Assembly: GCA_014773175.1 (NCBI GenBank)
Contig: VXCM01000296.1
Coordinates: 1-64,000, forward strand
DNA length: 64,000 nt
From: Lucifuga dentata
Lineage: Eukaryota; Chordata; Actinopteri; Ophidiiformes; Bythitidae
Direction: 5' to 3'
In this document: positions 53,601 to 64,000 of the stretch, piece after piece
Position numbering within the stretch: the stretch's first letter is position 1
Layout of the letters: each line of letters opens with the position of its first letter
Notes under the pieces: generated by a model
Told to the model about the DNA's origin: nothing
The model's database searches: none
Seen by the model: only the letters and a program-made list of their open reading frames with translations
Program-made: the position numbers and the translations under genes

Positions 53601-56472
53601 ACCTCATATCTCCATATTTCATCATTTTAATGTTTTTTAATAAATCAATGATATGGTCACATTCACATCTGCCTGTGGGTTTTATAAATATTTAATCAAT
53701 GAAAAGTATTAAAAGAGCTTGTGACTAAATCTTGTAACTCCATAGGATTCTCAAATTGTCAGCAAAACCTCATAGCTCCTCATCACTCTGCTTCACTCAA
53801 CAGTAAAAGAAGGAGCAGTAGATAGTTGTTTGGAGATAGTTTCTGTCAATGCAAGGCCAAATAAAGAACTGGTTGTTTGAATAAGAACAACATTTTCTTT
53901 ACTCAAGAAACACTAAGTCTATAAAGGCTAATGTTTTATGTACAGTGCTGTGAAAAAGTATTTGCCCCCTTACAGATTTCTTCTGTTTTTGCTTTTTTGT
54001 CACACTTACATGTTTCAGATCAAACAAATTTTAATATCAGACAAAGATAACCTGAGTAAATACAAAATTCAGTTTTAAAATGATGATTTCATTTATTAAG
54101 GGAAAAAAGCTATCCAAACCAACCTGGCCCTATGTGAAAAAGTAATTGCCCCCTAAACCTAATAACTGGTTGTGCCACCCTTGGCGGCAACAACTGCAAT
54201 CAAGCGTTTGCGATAACTGGCAATGAGTCTTTCACATCGCTGTGGAGTAATTTTGGCCCACTCTTCTTTGCAGAATTGTTTTAATTCAGCCACATTGGAG
54301 GGTTTGCGAGCATGAACGGCCTGTTTAAGGTCATGCCACAGCATCTCAATCGGATTTAAGTCCGGACTTTGACTAGGCCACTCCAAAACCTTCATTTTGT
54401 TTTTTTTTGAGCCATTCAGAGGTGGACTTGCTGGTGTGCTTCGGATCATTGTCCTGCTGCATAACCCAAGTGCGCTTGAGCTTAAGGTCACGAACTGATG
54501 GCCGGACATTCTCCTTCAGGATTTTCTGGTAGAGAGCAGAATTCATGGTTCCATCAATTACGGCAAGTCGTCCAGGTCCTGAAGCAGCAAAGCAGCCCCA
54601 GACCATCACACTACCACCACCATGTTTGACTGTCGGTATGATGTTCTTTTTCTGAAATGCTGTGTTAGTTTTACGCCAGATGTAACGGGACGCACACCTT
54701 CCAAAAAGTTCCACTTTTGTCTCGTCAGTCCACAGAATATTTTCCCAAAAGTCTTGGGGATCATCAAGATGTTTTTTGGCAAATGTGAGACGGGCCTTTG
54801 TGTTCTTCTTGGTCAGCAGTGGTTTTCGCCTTGGAACTCTCCCATGGATGCCATTTTTGCCCAGTCTCTTTCTTATTGTTGAATCATGAACACTGACCTT
54901 AACTGAGGCAAGTGAGGCCTGCAGTGCTTTAGATGTTGTTCTGGGTTCTTTTGTGACCTCCTGGATGAGTCGTCGATGCGCTCTTGGAGTAATTTTGGTA
55001 GGCCGGCCACTCCTGGGAAGGTTCACCACTGTTCCATGTTTTCTCCATTTGTGGATAATGGCTCTCACTGTGGTTCGCTGGAGTCCCAAAGCCTTAGAAA
55101 TGGCTTTGTAACCCTTTCCAGACTGATAGATGTCTGTTCTTGAATTTCTTCAGATCGGGGCATGACATGTTGCTTTTTGAGATCCTTTAGCCTACTTCAT
55201 GTTGTCAGACAGGTTCTATTTAAGTGATTTCTTGATTCTACAGGTCTGGCAGTAATCAGGCCTGGGCGTGGCTAGTGAAATTGAACTCAGCTTTCCAAAA
55301 AATGTGGTTAATCACAGTTAATTCATCATTTAACAAGGGGGGGCAATTACTTTTTCACATAGGGCCAGGTTGGTTTGGATAGCTTTTTTCCCTTAATAAA
55401 TGAAATCATCATTTAAAAACTGCATTTTGTATTTACTCAGGTTATCTTTGTCTGACATTAACATTTGTTTGATGATCTGAAACGTAAGAGTGACAAAAAA
55501 GCAAAAACAGAAGAAATCTGTAAGGGGGCAAATACTTTTTCACAGCACTGTATTTNGTGACAAAAAAGCAAAAACAGAAGAAATCTGTAAGGGGGCAAAT
55601 ACTTTTTCACAGCACTGTATTTGAGATCTGAGACGTGGGAGCAGAGAAGAGTGCAGGTAAACCACAGTAGGTTGGAGTGTAGTTTAGTCTAGCATTTTTA
55701 CAAGGTTTCCGCCCAACAGCGACGATTTGTTCTTCCTAATTTCCAGATTACCACTGGTTTCAGTTCACTCCAATACGCTATAAAAATCAACTTGACGAGA
55801 CTTGAAACCTGCTTGAGATAAGTCCTCTATCACAGCAAAAATGGGGTCCATTACATTTTTTTTGTCTAATTTACTTTAAGTGGTCCTGGAAGAAAATGTA
55901 TGTCTCCGCCAGGGCACATAGTCCCAGGAAAAGATTGCTTTTATTAAGAAATTAAAAATGACCATGCCTTGCATATTGGGATGAAGATGCTAGCAGGCCA
56001 GACATTGAAGTTTAAGGTGGGCATGTCACCTGAACATTTGATTTTGAAAGATTAGGGAGTTTGGCAAAAAAAAAAAAAAAAAAAACATAGCTTTTTCATT
56101 TTGTGAAATAGTTGGAAGTAATGTGTATGGAGTAGTATTTATTGGGCTTTAACTAGTATGGTCCTTTAAGGTTTGAAGCAACAACACAGCCTTCCCCTCA
56201 TGTGAGACCTCCTAGTGGCCTGCAGAGGGCACTCATGTTAGGATCAATTTATTTGCAATTATTGTCAAAAGCATATTTTAAAATGTAGGTGTGTGTACTG
56301 CATGAATGTTTGAGTAACAGCAGCCACTGCATGATTAACGAGGGTTGATTGACAAACAATGGTTTTGTAGAGCTAATATAACATAATTCCTTTCGTCAAG
56401 TCAGGTCAAGTCAACTTTATTTGTAGCCAATCACACAATGCTTCAAAGGGCTTCACAGGCCCACACACGGAC

Positions 56473-56522
<50 letters not shown>

Positions 56523-57564
56523 TCTTTGGTATTTTTACTCTACCTAATAGGAATGTTTAAATTTTACACTTAGAAATGCAATGAGAGATTATGATAAAAG
56601 CTGTAAATAAGGAAATAATTAAAGGACCATACCAGCCATTTTGCATGTTTGAGCATTGGTTGCAGTTCATTCTGGAATGTTATTAAAATCAACTTGTTGA
56701 TGCTTGAAATATTCTTGGGATAGGTGTCACCTCAAACAAGTTTTCTTTCTTCTTCTTCTTATTTTTTTAGAAGTTATGTAATTTTAGGGTTTAAGCGCAA
56801 TAAAAAGCGTAGAGTGAATGTATGTCTCCACTGGGGAATATAGTCCCAAAAGAACTATATTATTTTATTGAAAATTTATTGAAAATTTTTACTGAAAATT
56901 TTATTGAAAATTTAAATTTTACTGAAAATTTAAATGACCGTGACTTCATAAGGCTGCGTAACTATTAGCAGGTGAAACATCGATTTTTAAGGTGGGTGTT
57001 TCACTTGAATATCAGGAAAGTTGAAATACGGTTTTATTCTTTAGGAAATGATTGTCAGTAACTTAACATGTATGAAAATTGAATATATTTGGCTCAAACA
57101 TGCAAAATGAAGAGTATGGTCCTTTAATTACAAAGTATTGCTGTAAATTGAAAACTGGGGTTAAATGTATTTGTATAGATTTTTTTTATTTGCATTCTAA
57201 TACAATGACAGATGCATTGTTAGGTATTAACAATGGATTTTCTCTCCGTATGAGGTATTTTTAATCAGTTCAATATTATACCAAACTTAATTTTAAGTGT
57301 CACAGGTGCTTAAGTTACACCAGACTCTCTTTAAGAAGATGAGAAGAAAAGCACATTTTAAAGCAGAAATACTTACTTTTTGTCTTTGTTTGTGAGCTCC
57401 TGACATCTCTTGGTGAAGGTTGTCTTAAAGTTATCTTTGTGACTGAGCGTCACTCCGACGGAAACAGCGACGACAGTAACCAGAAGAACCGCGACAATGA
57501 TGCCAACAAACACACCGCGACTCCTCCGCTTCTTCACAGGACTGCGATACTCTCCGCGCTCCAT
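50683..57564 (-). CDS. cd38: ADP-ribosyl cyclase / cyclic ADP-ribose hydrolase (CD38-like)
   Basis: CD38 makes cyclic ADP-ribose and ADP-ribose from NAD as a type II membrane ectoenzyme. Eight exons join in phase on the minus strand: 57564-57377, 53413-53287, 53209-53074, 52965-52883, 51466-51393, 51106-51017, 50904-50821 and 50740-50683. They give 279 aa (human CD38 is 300). A basic cytoplasmic tail (VKKRRSRG) precedes one membrane span (about residues 17-41). Active-site blocks are MMFWSKT, TLEDTLLGSVLDDLTWCG, VRSFWNR and FASVEV; these hold the Trp, Glu, Asp, Trp and catalytic Glu expected by family knowledge. Thr221 of human CD38 is Ile here (SIFASVE). Intron 1 (about 4 kb) holds a Tc1 element and palindromic repeats. 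BST1 is less likely because there is no GPI-type tail. Confidence 0.88.
51830..51935. repeat. Dispersed repeat tail and end of TTAAAGGGGACATA family
   Basis: GGTGCTATATAAATAAAGAT followed by ATT repeats resembles the 3' tail of dispersed fish retroposons. Next comes TTTAAAGGGGACATATTTCA and AGGGGTCTATTTT, matching the inverted right end of the element at 17973-18430. A contig-overlap duplicate lies just before (51678-51744/51746-51812). Confidence 0.5.
52235..52770 (-). pseudogene. Unidentified long open segment in cd38 intron 4
   Basis: About 175 codons are open on the minus strand inside intron 4 of the CD38-like gene, ending with a stop at 52235. The part from about 52705 reads like a helical, leucine-rich protein (ESLTFLLQLLREFGCEGDL, RNLFTDLMAGLASLCSRIL, HHPALLLQLIGVLRIQAKVV). 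There is no clear ATG and no splice sites bounding it. It may be an intronless retrocopy fragment of a helical-repeat protein. I do not recognise the family. Confidence 0.35.
53473..56169. repeat. TTAAAGGACC palindrome split by other insertions (copy M)
   Basis: The left end (TTAAAGGAGCACACCAATG, 53473) and its next 120 bp match the family. The matching right half runs from about 55690 to TAGTATGGTCCTTTAA at 56169. The Tc1-like element and some unrelated sequence lie between the halves, so this copy was present before the Tc1 insertion. Confidence 0.55.
53943..55550 (-). mobile_element. Tc1-like DNA transposon, inactive
   Basis: About 1.6 kb with long inverted ends (CAGTGCTGTGAAAAAGTATT...) flanked by TA at 53941-53942 and 55551-55552. 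The transposase is on the minus strand, about 55165 to 54159. Visible parts are the start MPRSEEIQEQ, the helix-turn-helix region (SGKGYKAISKALGLQRTTVR), NLPRSGRPTKITPRA, the first catalytic Asp (WTDETKVELFG), the second (QQDNDPKHTS) and the third residue Glu in SPDLNPIEMLWHDLKQA. The frame breaks twice: near the start (a deletion after EIQEQ) and in a T-run at about 54399-54408 between the second and third catalytic residues. The copy is therefore inactive, unless the second break is a homopolymer sequencing error. Confidence 0.9.
56475..56524. repeat. (CT)n microsatellite with preceding dispersed repeat
   Basis: A CT run follows CAACTTTATTTGTAGCCAAT...TTCAAAGGGCTTCACAGG (about 56402-56460), a sequence type common in dispersed fish repeats. 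Confidence 0.8.
56619..57127. repeat. Palindromic element, TTAAAGGACC family (copy N)
   Basis: Left TTAAAGGACCATACCAGCC, right AGAGTATGGTCCTTTAA. Both ends are flanked by the sequence AATTAAAGG / CCTTTAATT. It lies in intron 1 of the CD38-like gene. Confidence 0.8.
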
Positions 57565-60296
57565 TTCTAAATAAAATACAATGATAAATTAAATAAATAA
57601 AACTTCAGGAAACTTGTATTCCCCTCTCAGCACTGTATGTTGTCACCCAGGACGTCTCACGTGCGCGCAGGCTTTTAGGTCTATTTATGTTCTCGTGCTC
57701 GCGCATTCACCGCTCGCACCCAGTTGGTCAAAGGTTGCTGAATTCTCCTCCAATCAGGAGGCAGATCTATTAAAATCGAGGTTGCCAGACTGTGGTCCGC
57801 GGGCCATCTAAGGATCCTTGCAGAGTTCCAGGCAAAATAAGAATAATTTTATTTATATTATGGAAGATTAAACATTTAGGCTGCAGTAGATATAGGACAT
57901 AAAATGCAACATATATGAATATATGTGACTTTCTTCTAACTTTACATGAAAAGTGCATGCAGTATAAGTAAGGTCATTCACACATTGCCTTTTACTTCCT
58001 TTTGATATAATACTGCATATTACATGTACATTGTGGATTAATAAGGGATTTCTGTGCATGGATTAAATCTCCTAAACCATAAATTAAAATATTGTATCTA
58101 CGTTAAATAAAATATGTTATTCATTCTGATTAATGCAGCTACAATGCACAAAATATAGAAATCAAGAAAATTACTGTTATTCATATATATTCAATATTAC
58201 CATATTAATTTAAAAAAGACAAAAATTACATGGAGCATTGATAAAAACAATATTATGTTTATTATTACTTTGGTAAGACAAAAATTGGTTTGGTAACATA
58301 AAATATTGTAATAAGCTTGGATCAAAATTTTAATAATCATACAAATGTCCAGTAATAGGGTCAACATTTATTCTGGTTCATGTGTAAAAAATTTTCATTG
58401 AAAATATCATCGTGGCCTGGGTTTAATAAACTATGTTTTAGTGCAACATGATATCTTCCTTATAAAAATGTTAAGATAACATAAAAATAAATTCATTTGA
58501 GGAAGTTACCACATCCAAATGGAACTGCACTGCAAAAAAAAAAACAAAAAAAAACAAAAAAAAAGACCCATATATGGAAAACCATTCAGACAACACAAAC
58601 TATAAAACTTTACTGTAATAGCATGTTACAGAATAAAACAGGATAAAACATCAACAGTGGTTACTTCAGGTGCAAGTATGCACCCGTTTGGCATTTCTGC
58701 CTGAAGATATTCATGATGTCGATAGTGAGCATGTGGGCTGATGCCACACCTCTACCTTTCATTAATCCAGTCAGACATTTAAGCCAAATAGCCACGTTAT
58801 AGTAACTGGGTGAAATTCATGCAAATAAACCTTAATCAGCTCTTGGAGAAGATGTGTAGGGGACGGGTTGAGAGCTGTTTCGAGAGCTGTCCAAAGGTCA
58901 TTGTTTATCCCGTAAGCTGATATGTTGTGAAATGCATCAGACCTTTGAGTATGAGGAGGATATGAAAAAGAAGTTAACTTTTCAGTTAATAGGCTCTTTA
59001 CTTCTGTTTTTGAAAATATAATGACTTAATGATCAAATAATTATGGCTAATGATACATCATCTAGTGCCTGTTGTTGCTCAGATTTTGTACCAAAAAAAA
59101 TAATCATAAATGTATATGATGGTTCAAAGCTGACATTAGTAATCAAATTTTGGCTATTGTGGCTATAAATAAAATTTTGATCAACCACACAAGTTGTTAT
59201 TATTAAACAAGTTGTTTTGGTTATCAATGCTTACAATGAAACTAAATGTAAACTATCTACAACTTACAGGTATGTCAAAGACATTGCAAAATATCTCTAA
59301 ATATATCTCTATAATGGTACAAACTCTTGTGGGTTATACAAAAAGTGCAGCACTACAGTGTGTCCAACATTTTAGCTACCTGAGCTTCCGAAACCAGAAA
59401 AATTACAAGACAAAATATGTTACTGTTTTTCATGTAACACTTTAATCTACCAGCCAAAAATCTATCAACAATGCTTAATAAAACAGAATTTATGCACATT
59501 GTTTTAACTGGGAATTCTCTTGTACTCTCACAGCTGATCTTAATGTCTGTTTGCTGTTGGCATTCTCCTTTCCTCAGTCAGGCCTGACGAAATATTTGCT
59601 GTCATATGGTGCAGAGCAACAAAAGCCTCACTGCATAATGCGATCGGCAGCCAGATACATTACCAAGATAAGGAAAAATATATGTTAATTCAAGGTGTAA
59701 ATGCGTGCAGAATGCATTGGATCGCTGTCAGAATTATCCAGGTGTGAATGCGATCTGTATAGATGGCACTCAGCTATACAGATTGCAACCTTTGAACTGA
59801 GACTTACAATTTGCGTGAATAGGTAGCTGCACTTGGAACACGGACAGCAACAGCACAAAAAAATTATTATTTATTATTTTAAAAAAACGGATGAAGCTCA
59901 TCCATGGAGTAAGGAGGAAACACAGGCTTTAATACTGAAACAACCTGCCCCCTGTGATCCAATCACAATGCAAGCAGAACCCAGATAGGAAGGACAGAAG
60001 GAGAACGCTTGCAAGGTTAAATGCAGGCCATAATATCAGATGTCATTATCTAGATATGTCTAGATACATATAAAAGGGAGGAAAAGGACTAGCCAAATCT
60101 ATCCACACAACTGCAAATGTTGCGCAAATCAAGCTAATTTTTTTCCCTTTTCTTTTTGAGTTGGCCTATACAATGGTAATTTTCAGAAAATTTGCCAAAA
60201 ATGATGCTTGATGGAGATACATTAAAATTTAGACCCAAAAGAACATCAAAACAACAAGAAACTTCAGAGCGCATGCTATAGCTGCTGCTTGGTGAC
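57565..60296. other. Spacer between the two cyclase genes
   Basis: The first 150 bases are CpG-richer (TCACGTGCGCGCAGG) and probably contain the promoter of the CD38-like gene. The rest is AT-rich with A-runs. No exon or complete transposon was recognised. Confidence 0.5.
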
Positions 60297-63265
60297 TCAG
60301 CTGGATGTGGGGCTCTTTCTGTGTGTGTGTGTCTGGCAGTAGGACAGTTCAGGGTTCTGGACGCACTGAAGGATCATCAGGGTCCTGTGGAGAAAATGTT
60401 TGTTTTATCCCATGGTTCCATCATCACAGCAAAAACACACAGCTGTACAATATCTGCTCTCCACTAGAGAGTGTCTACAGTCTCCACCCATATCATGATA
60501 AGAATATTACCTTGATATGATGCTATTTAATGCATGATTAATCACACTATGCTGTTATACTGCAGGGTGGATCTGTGCATCGTTTTATTATGTATCATAA
60601 AATGTCACTTACTGGTCATTGTCTGTGCATGTCCAACGGAAACCTCTGGATCTGAGGATTTGGATCAGGTCTACAATGGATCCTTGGTTGCATGATTCTC
60701 TGCAGAAGACAAACAAGTACCTTGAATTGTGGATATGAATATTTTGTGTAATTACAGCTCTGTCTGACATTTTCATACAGTGTCTTTTGTTTGTATCCTC
60801 ACATAAAGGGTCCCTCTAGATTGGTCACCACCTTTATGTTGACATAATCCACCATTTGTGGGTTCAGGCTGTCCAGTTCCACACTTCCGAACATGCTGTG
60901 AACGAAAATGGAGATTTTACAACATAATGAAAAGGCTTGCATGTGCATATGTGCCTTGTCTTTTTTTTTTTTTTTTTTTTNTTTTTTTTTTTTTTTTTTT
61001 TACCTTTTCCTGTTGAAGGCATTTTCAATAGAGCCATTCAGCAGCACAGTGATGTTACCACATGCCATTTCTGCAAACTAGTACGCAGATGAAGAAAAAA
61101 GTCCCATTAGAGCAACATTCAGATGCTGATTTTGGCAGAATACAATGTTATGTTAAAGATACACGGTATGCAGCTGTAGAATGATGCTGAAACTTTTCTT
61201 CCGTTTTGTCACTAAACTCACATTTTGTGAGGCTTTCCTCCACAAGGAATACACAGGATGATTATTACATGCTGACCACGCTGGACAAGAATGGAAGTCA
61301 AAACCTGTGTCAAATACAACACAGCTAGAAGTGATACAATTCAAAATGTACATGGATAAATGGTAAAAATGAAATATAAGTTCTGTCAGTGATAGTAGCA
61401 GATGTGATGATGGCACATGAAGTGATGTGATGAAGTGATCTGCAGTGTGGATGAGGATCAGAAATGAAGAGCCAAACAGCTACAGTTTCCTCAGCAATGA
61501 GGTTTCAGTTTGAATCCAACAAGCATTCTTCATGGAAAACTACTGAATTAAACTTTGGATTGTTCCTGATATTGTTGTAGATAACATTATAACTCAATCA
61601 TAAATGAAATGAGTGCAGATATGCATTCATTTATGTCTAAATATATTTTATTTAGGGCTGAATACTCGTTCCTTAAAGATAAGGGTATTGATACCTTTTC
61701 TATTTAAAAACAGCCTTTGAGTTAAAAGTTATAAGCTGCTTTAAAATAAAAATAAACAAACAAAAAAGCAAATTTTACAAAAATATATTTAGTGAGATAT
61801 TTCAGACTAGATTTTAGACTAACTGCAACTTCCTGTATATTTCAGTATTTGTTGATCTGGCTTTGCAGTGTTGATGGAGAACTTAAGACAGTTAATAATT
61901 AAATGGCAATATTTTTTAATTTAAAAATTGGTCACAATAATCCATAATTTAATCATTTAATCATTGTGTCGTGACTGAGTTACGTACTTGTGTTTTTATC
62001 ATTTTAACAGTCATTAATGGGTCAATTTCTTGCTATTTCTTGTAAGTTTCTAATCATCTGTGTTTTGATCCACTTGAAAAATCCACCTGAGTCGTCTTCT
62101 TGTCCACACCAGATGAGGTCATTGAACATGTAACCAACCAGTGTGTCTTCCAGGGTCCAGAACTGACGAAGCACCGCTGCATAATTGTGCATCAGTGTCC
62201 TGGTTTTACTCCAGAACAGGAACTAAACAGAGGAAGACAAAATAAAAAGCTAACTTCATTAAAATGCACTGATTTGGGTTTTACTCCGTAATAAGATAAC
62301 CATTAAGACGAAAATATATTTTGGCATTTTGGTCAAGCCGACCTTATCACAAGGCCAGCTTTCTGGCATGGCATGAAACATGTGATGGTAATCCTTTAGC
62401 GTCACATTACAGGAAGACTGACGAGAAACTGCCTCCTCAAAGTGACTCCAGATCTTCTCACAGTCGCACCTAAACACACAAAACACACAAATATACCCAC
62501 ACAGAAGACAACTTTCCAGTTACAGGTCAAGATAGGCAAGATCCAATTCAAGTCCCAAATCATACAATCTGGGTTTGGACACTAAATGATGTGTTTTTCA
62601 CTTGTGTTGACAAGGATATTTTATACCACAAAGCAAAAAGCTGTAATGCAATTATGCATGATTGTCGCTTCCGTTCTCTTTGTCTCTTTTGCAGATATAC
62701 AGACATCAGCCAGACACTTTAATGATATCCCATGACATTCATTCATTCAAAAGCTCATCAAAGTTCTTCTGTCCTTCATCTGGGCCTATGGTTGGACATT
62801 GTCTTGAATATGTGCTCTGTTTTTGAATATAATGCTGGTGCCAGCCAAAATTCTTCTGGTTTGGGTTTGGGGAGGGAATCAAGTCCAAATGAGGCCATTA
62901 ATCATTGCCATCAAATTTAAGCTGCAGATCGACTTTTGATTGTCTCGAGTCTAAAGTCAGATTTGTAACTTGAGCCTCATTCGAGACCAATTCATTGTAA
63001 GACAAATACAACTTCTTTGATTTCTGTATGTTAACTGAAGACATTAAGACACTGGACATATTATGAGGATAAAGCTCTGTACAGTGCGTTACCTGAAGCT
63101 AGGATTAACTAGCGTGATGTAATTGTAACACCTTCCAACCACAATGTGTTTTATGTTGGGGGTTGTTCCGGGTTGTGCTCTCAGTTGACTTGGGCAGAGC
63201 AAAAGCATAAAAAAGCCTTTGAAAGAGACACAAAGATAGAAGAAAGGGCACATTATCCCAGCCAT
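60297..63265 (-). CDS. ADP-ribosyl cyclase / cyclic ADP-ribose hydrolase-like (second copy)
   Basis: Tandem paralogue of the neighbouring CD38-like gene. Eight exons join in phase on the minus strand: 63265-63093, 62469-62343, 62222-62087, 61304-61222, 61077-61004, 60895-60803, 60699-60613 and 60384-60297. They give 286 aa. The N-terminus MAGIMCPFFYLCVSFKGFFM plus LLLCPSQLRA looks like a cleavable signal peptide; an in-frame ATG at 63283 is an alternative start. Active-site blocks are FLFWSKT, TLEDTLVGYMFNDLIWCG, YSLWRK and FGSVEL. Asn replaces the Asp expected in the second block (human Asp155) and Met replaces Thr221 before the catalytic Glu. The C-terminus (LQCVQNPELSYCQ then HTHRKSPTSS) has no hydrophobic GPI signal, so the product may be secreted. 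The donor after exon 2 (gtcggc) is weak but phase-consistent. Confidence 0.85.
60959..61000. repeat. T-run interrupted by N
   Basis: Homopolymer split by a single N at 60981, directly beside the donor of exon 5 (ending 61004). Its length is unreliable. Confidence 0.85.
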
Positions 63266-63283
63266 TTGGGAGGGATACATCAA

Positions 63284-64000
63284 AGTAAAAAAAAGAAAGA
63301 CAGAAAAAAAAGAAAGATAAACAGCTCATTATTATGGCTGAATCACTCTGTGGGTGGTGGAGGAGTTTACTTACATATTGTCACGCTGCAGATTACAGAG
63401 GAGGTCATGATGAAGAGAGAGGGACTCTGAATGTCTCATTGCTCTTCAGAAACTGGATAATATCTGCAGATTTAGAAGAAAATCAAGGCCAAAATATCTT
63501 GAATGTGAATCCAGATTATGATTTTTCCCTGATTTTTCCCTAACTGTAAGTTGGTAGCAAACGTGTGTTCTGTGAGTTGTGGATGTGGCATCAGGCCAGC
63601 AACTCTCCTGACTGTGAGAACACATAATGTGTTTGTGTGCTACTGCATGATTGACTCGAATCTAATCATGTTGTGACATGTTGCTTCCTCCCACGATGTT
63701 TTGTTTAGAGTTGTAAAACTTGGCAGCTTCATACTCAAATACCTTTCAGGTCATTTTTAATAACAACCATTGATAACAGCTGAACTTTCGACAATAATAA
63801 ATCTCCTGACATTGAAGATGTAACAGATAAGTAACAGAACAAATCAATACACATTCACAGTTTCGTAAGTCAGTAAGAAAGCAAGTAAAAAATGCTTACC
63901 ATTCTCCAAAGTGAACATTTAGATCACAAAGTTAAGGCTCCATTAATGTGGTGTTCATTGCCTGGCCCTAGCCAAATGGCCACCCAAACTGAACCCCGTT
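63284..64000. other. Upstream flank of the second cyclase gene
   Basis: A purine-rich plus-strand stretch (about 63286-63320) precedes AT-rich sequence. No further exon was recognised up to the window edge. A separate 5' noncoding exon may exist. Confidence 0.4.

Overview
The window looks like a teleost fish genome, most likely a percomorph. Vertebrate genes sit on compact GT-AG introns, a fish-type Tc1 transposon is present, and short palindromic DNA elements are dense. All gene models below were assembled by hand from splice signals, reading phase and recognised protein motifs; none was checked by alignment.

Layout. (1) 2.6-8.3 kb, plus strand: a complete 590-codon Mediator subunit 1-like gene that stops just after the conserved core and lacks the long C-terminal region of canonical MED1. 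(2) 8.3-14 kb: gene-free, with transposon remnants. (3) 14.08-34.14 kb, plus strand: complete fbxl7 (F-box/leucine-rich-repeat ubiquitin-ligase adaptor, 493 aa, four coding exons); its 3' flank carries a head-to-head telomeric repeat and a foldback element. (4) 36.4-41.5 kb, plus strand: a decayed type-B carboxylesterase, with a lone lamin exon on the opposite strand inside it. (5) 42.3-45.8 kb, minus strand: a TNIP-like (A20-interacting) coiled-coil gene whose 3' end was not found. (6) 50.7-57.6 kb and 60.3-63.3 kb, minus strand: two ADP-ribosyl cyclase (CD38/BST1 family) genes in tandem, eight coding exons each and the same phase pattern, the first with a membrane anchor and the second with a signal-peptide-like start.

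Repeats. One palindromic family with ends TTAAAGGACCATACC occurs about 14 times; a second family with TTAAAGGGGACATA ends is also present. There are also two hAT remnants, an inactive Tc1-like transposon nested in a palindromic element, two further short inverted-repeat elements and many microsatellites.

Assembly quality. Eleven single N bases are flanked on both sides by exact 61-67 bp duplicates, the signature of unmerged contig ends. One 178-base N gap lies in fbxl7 intron 2.

The genes do not form a pathway together, apart from the two cyclase paralogues that make cADPR/ADPR from NAD. I found no convincing undescribed multi-gene system. The most interesting points are the truncated MED1 paralogue, active-site changes in the second cyclase, the orphan lamin exon and a repeat pair in which one copy looks spliced.
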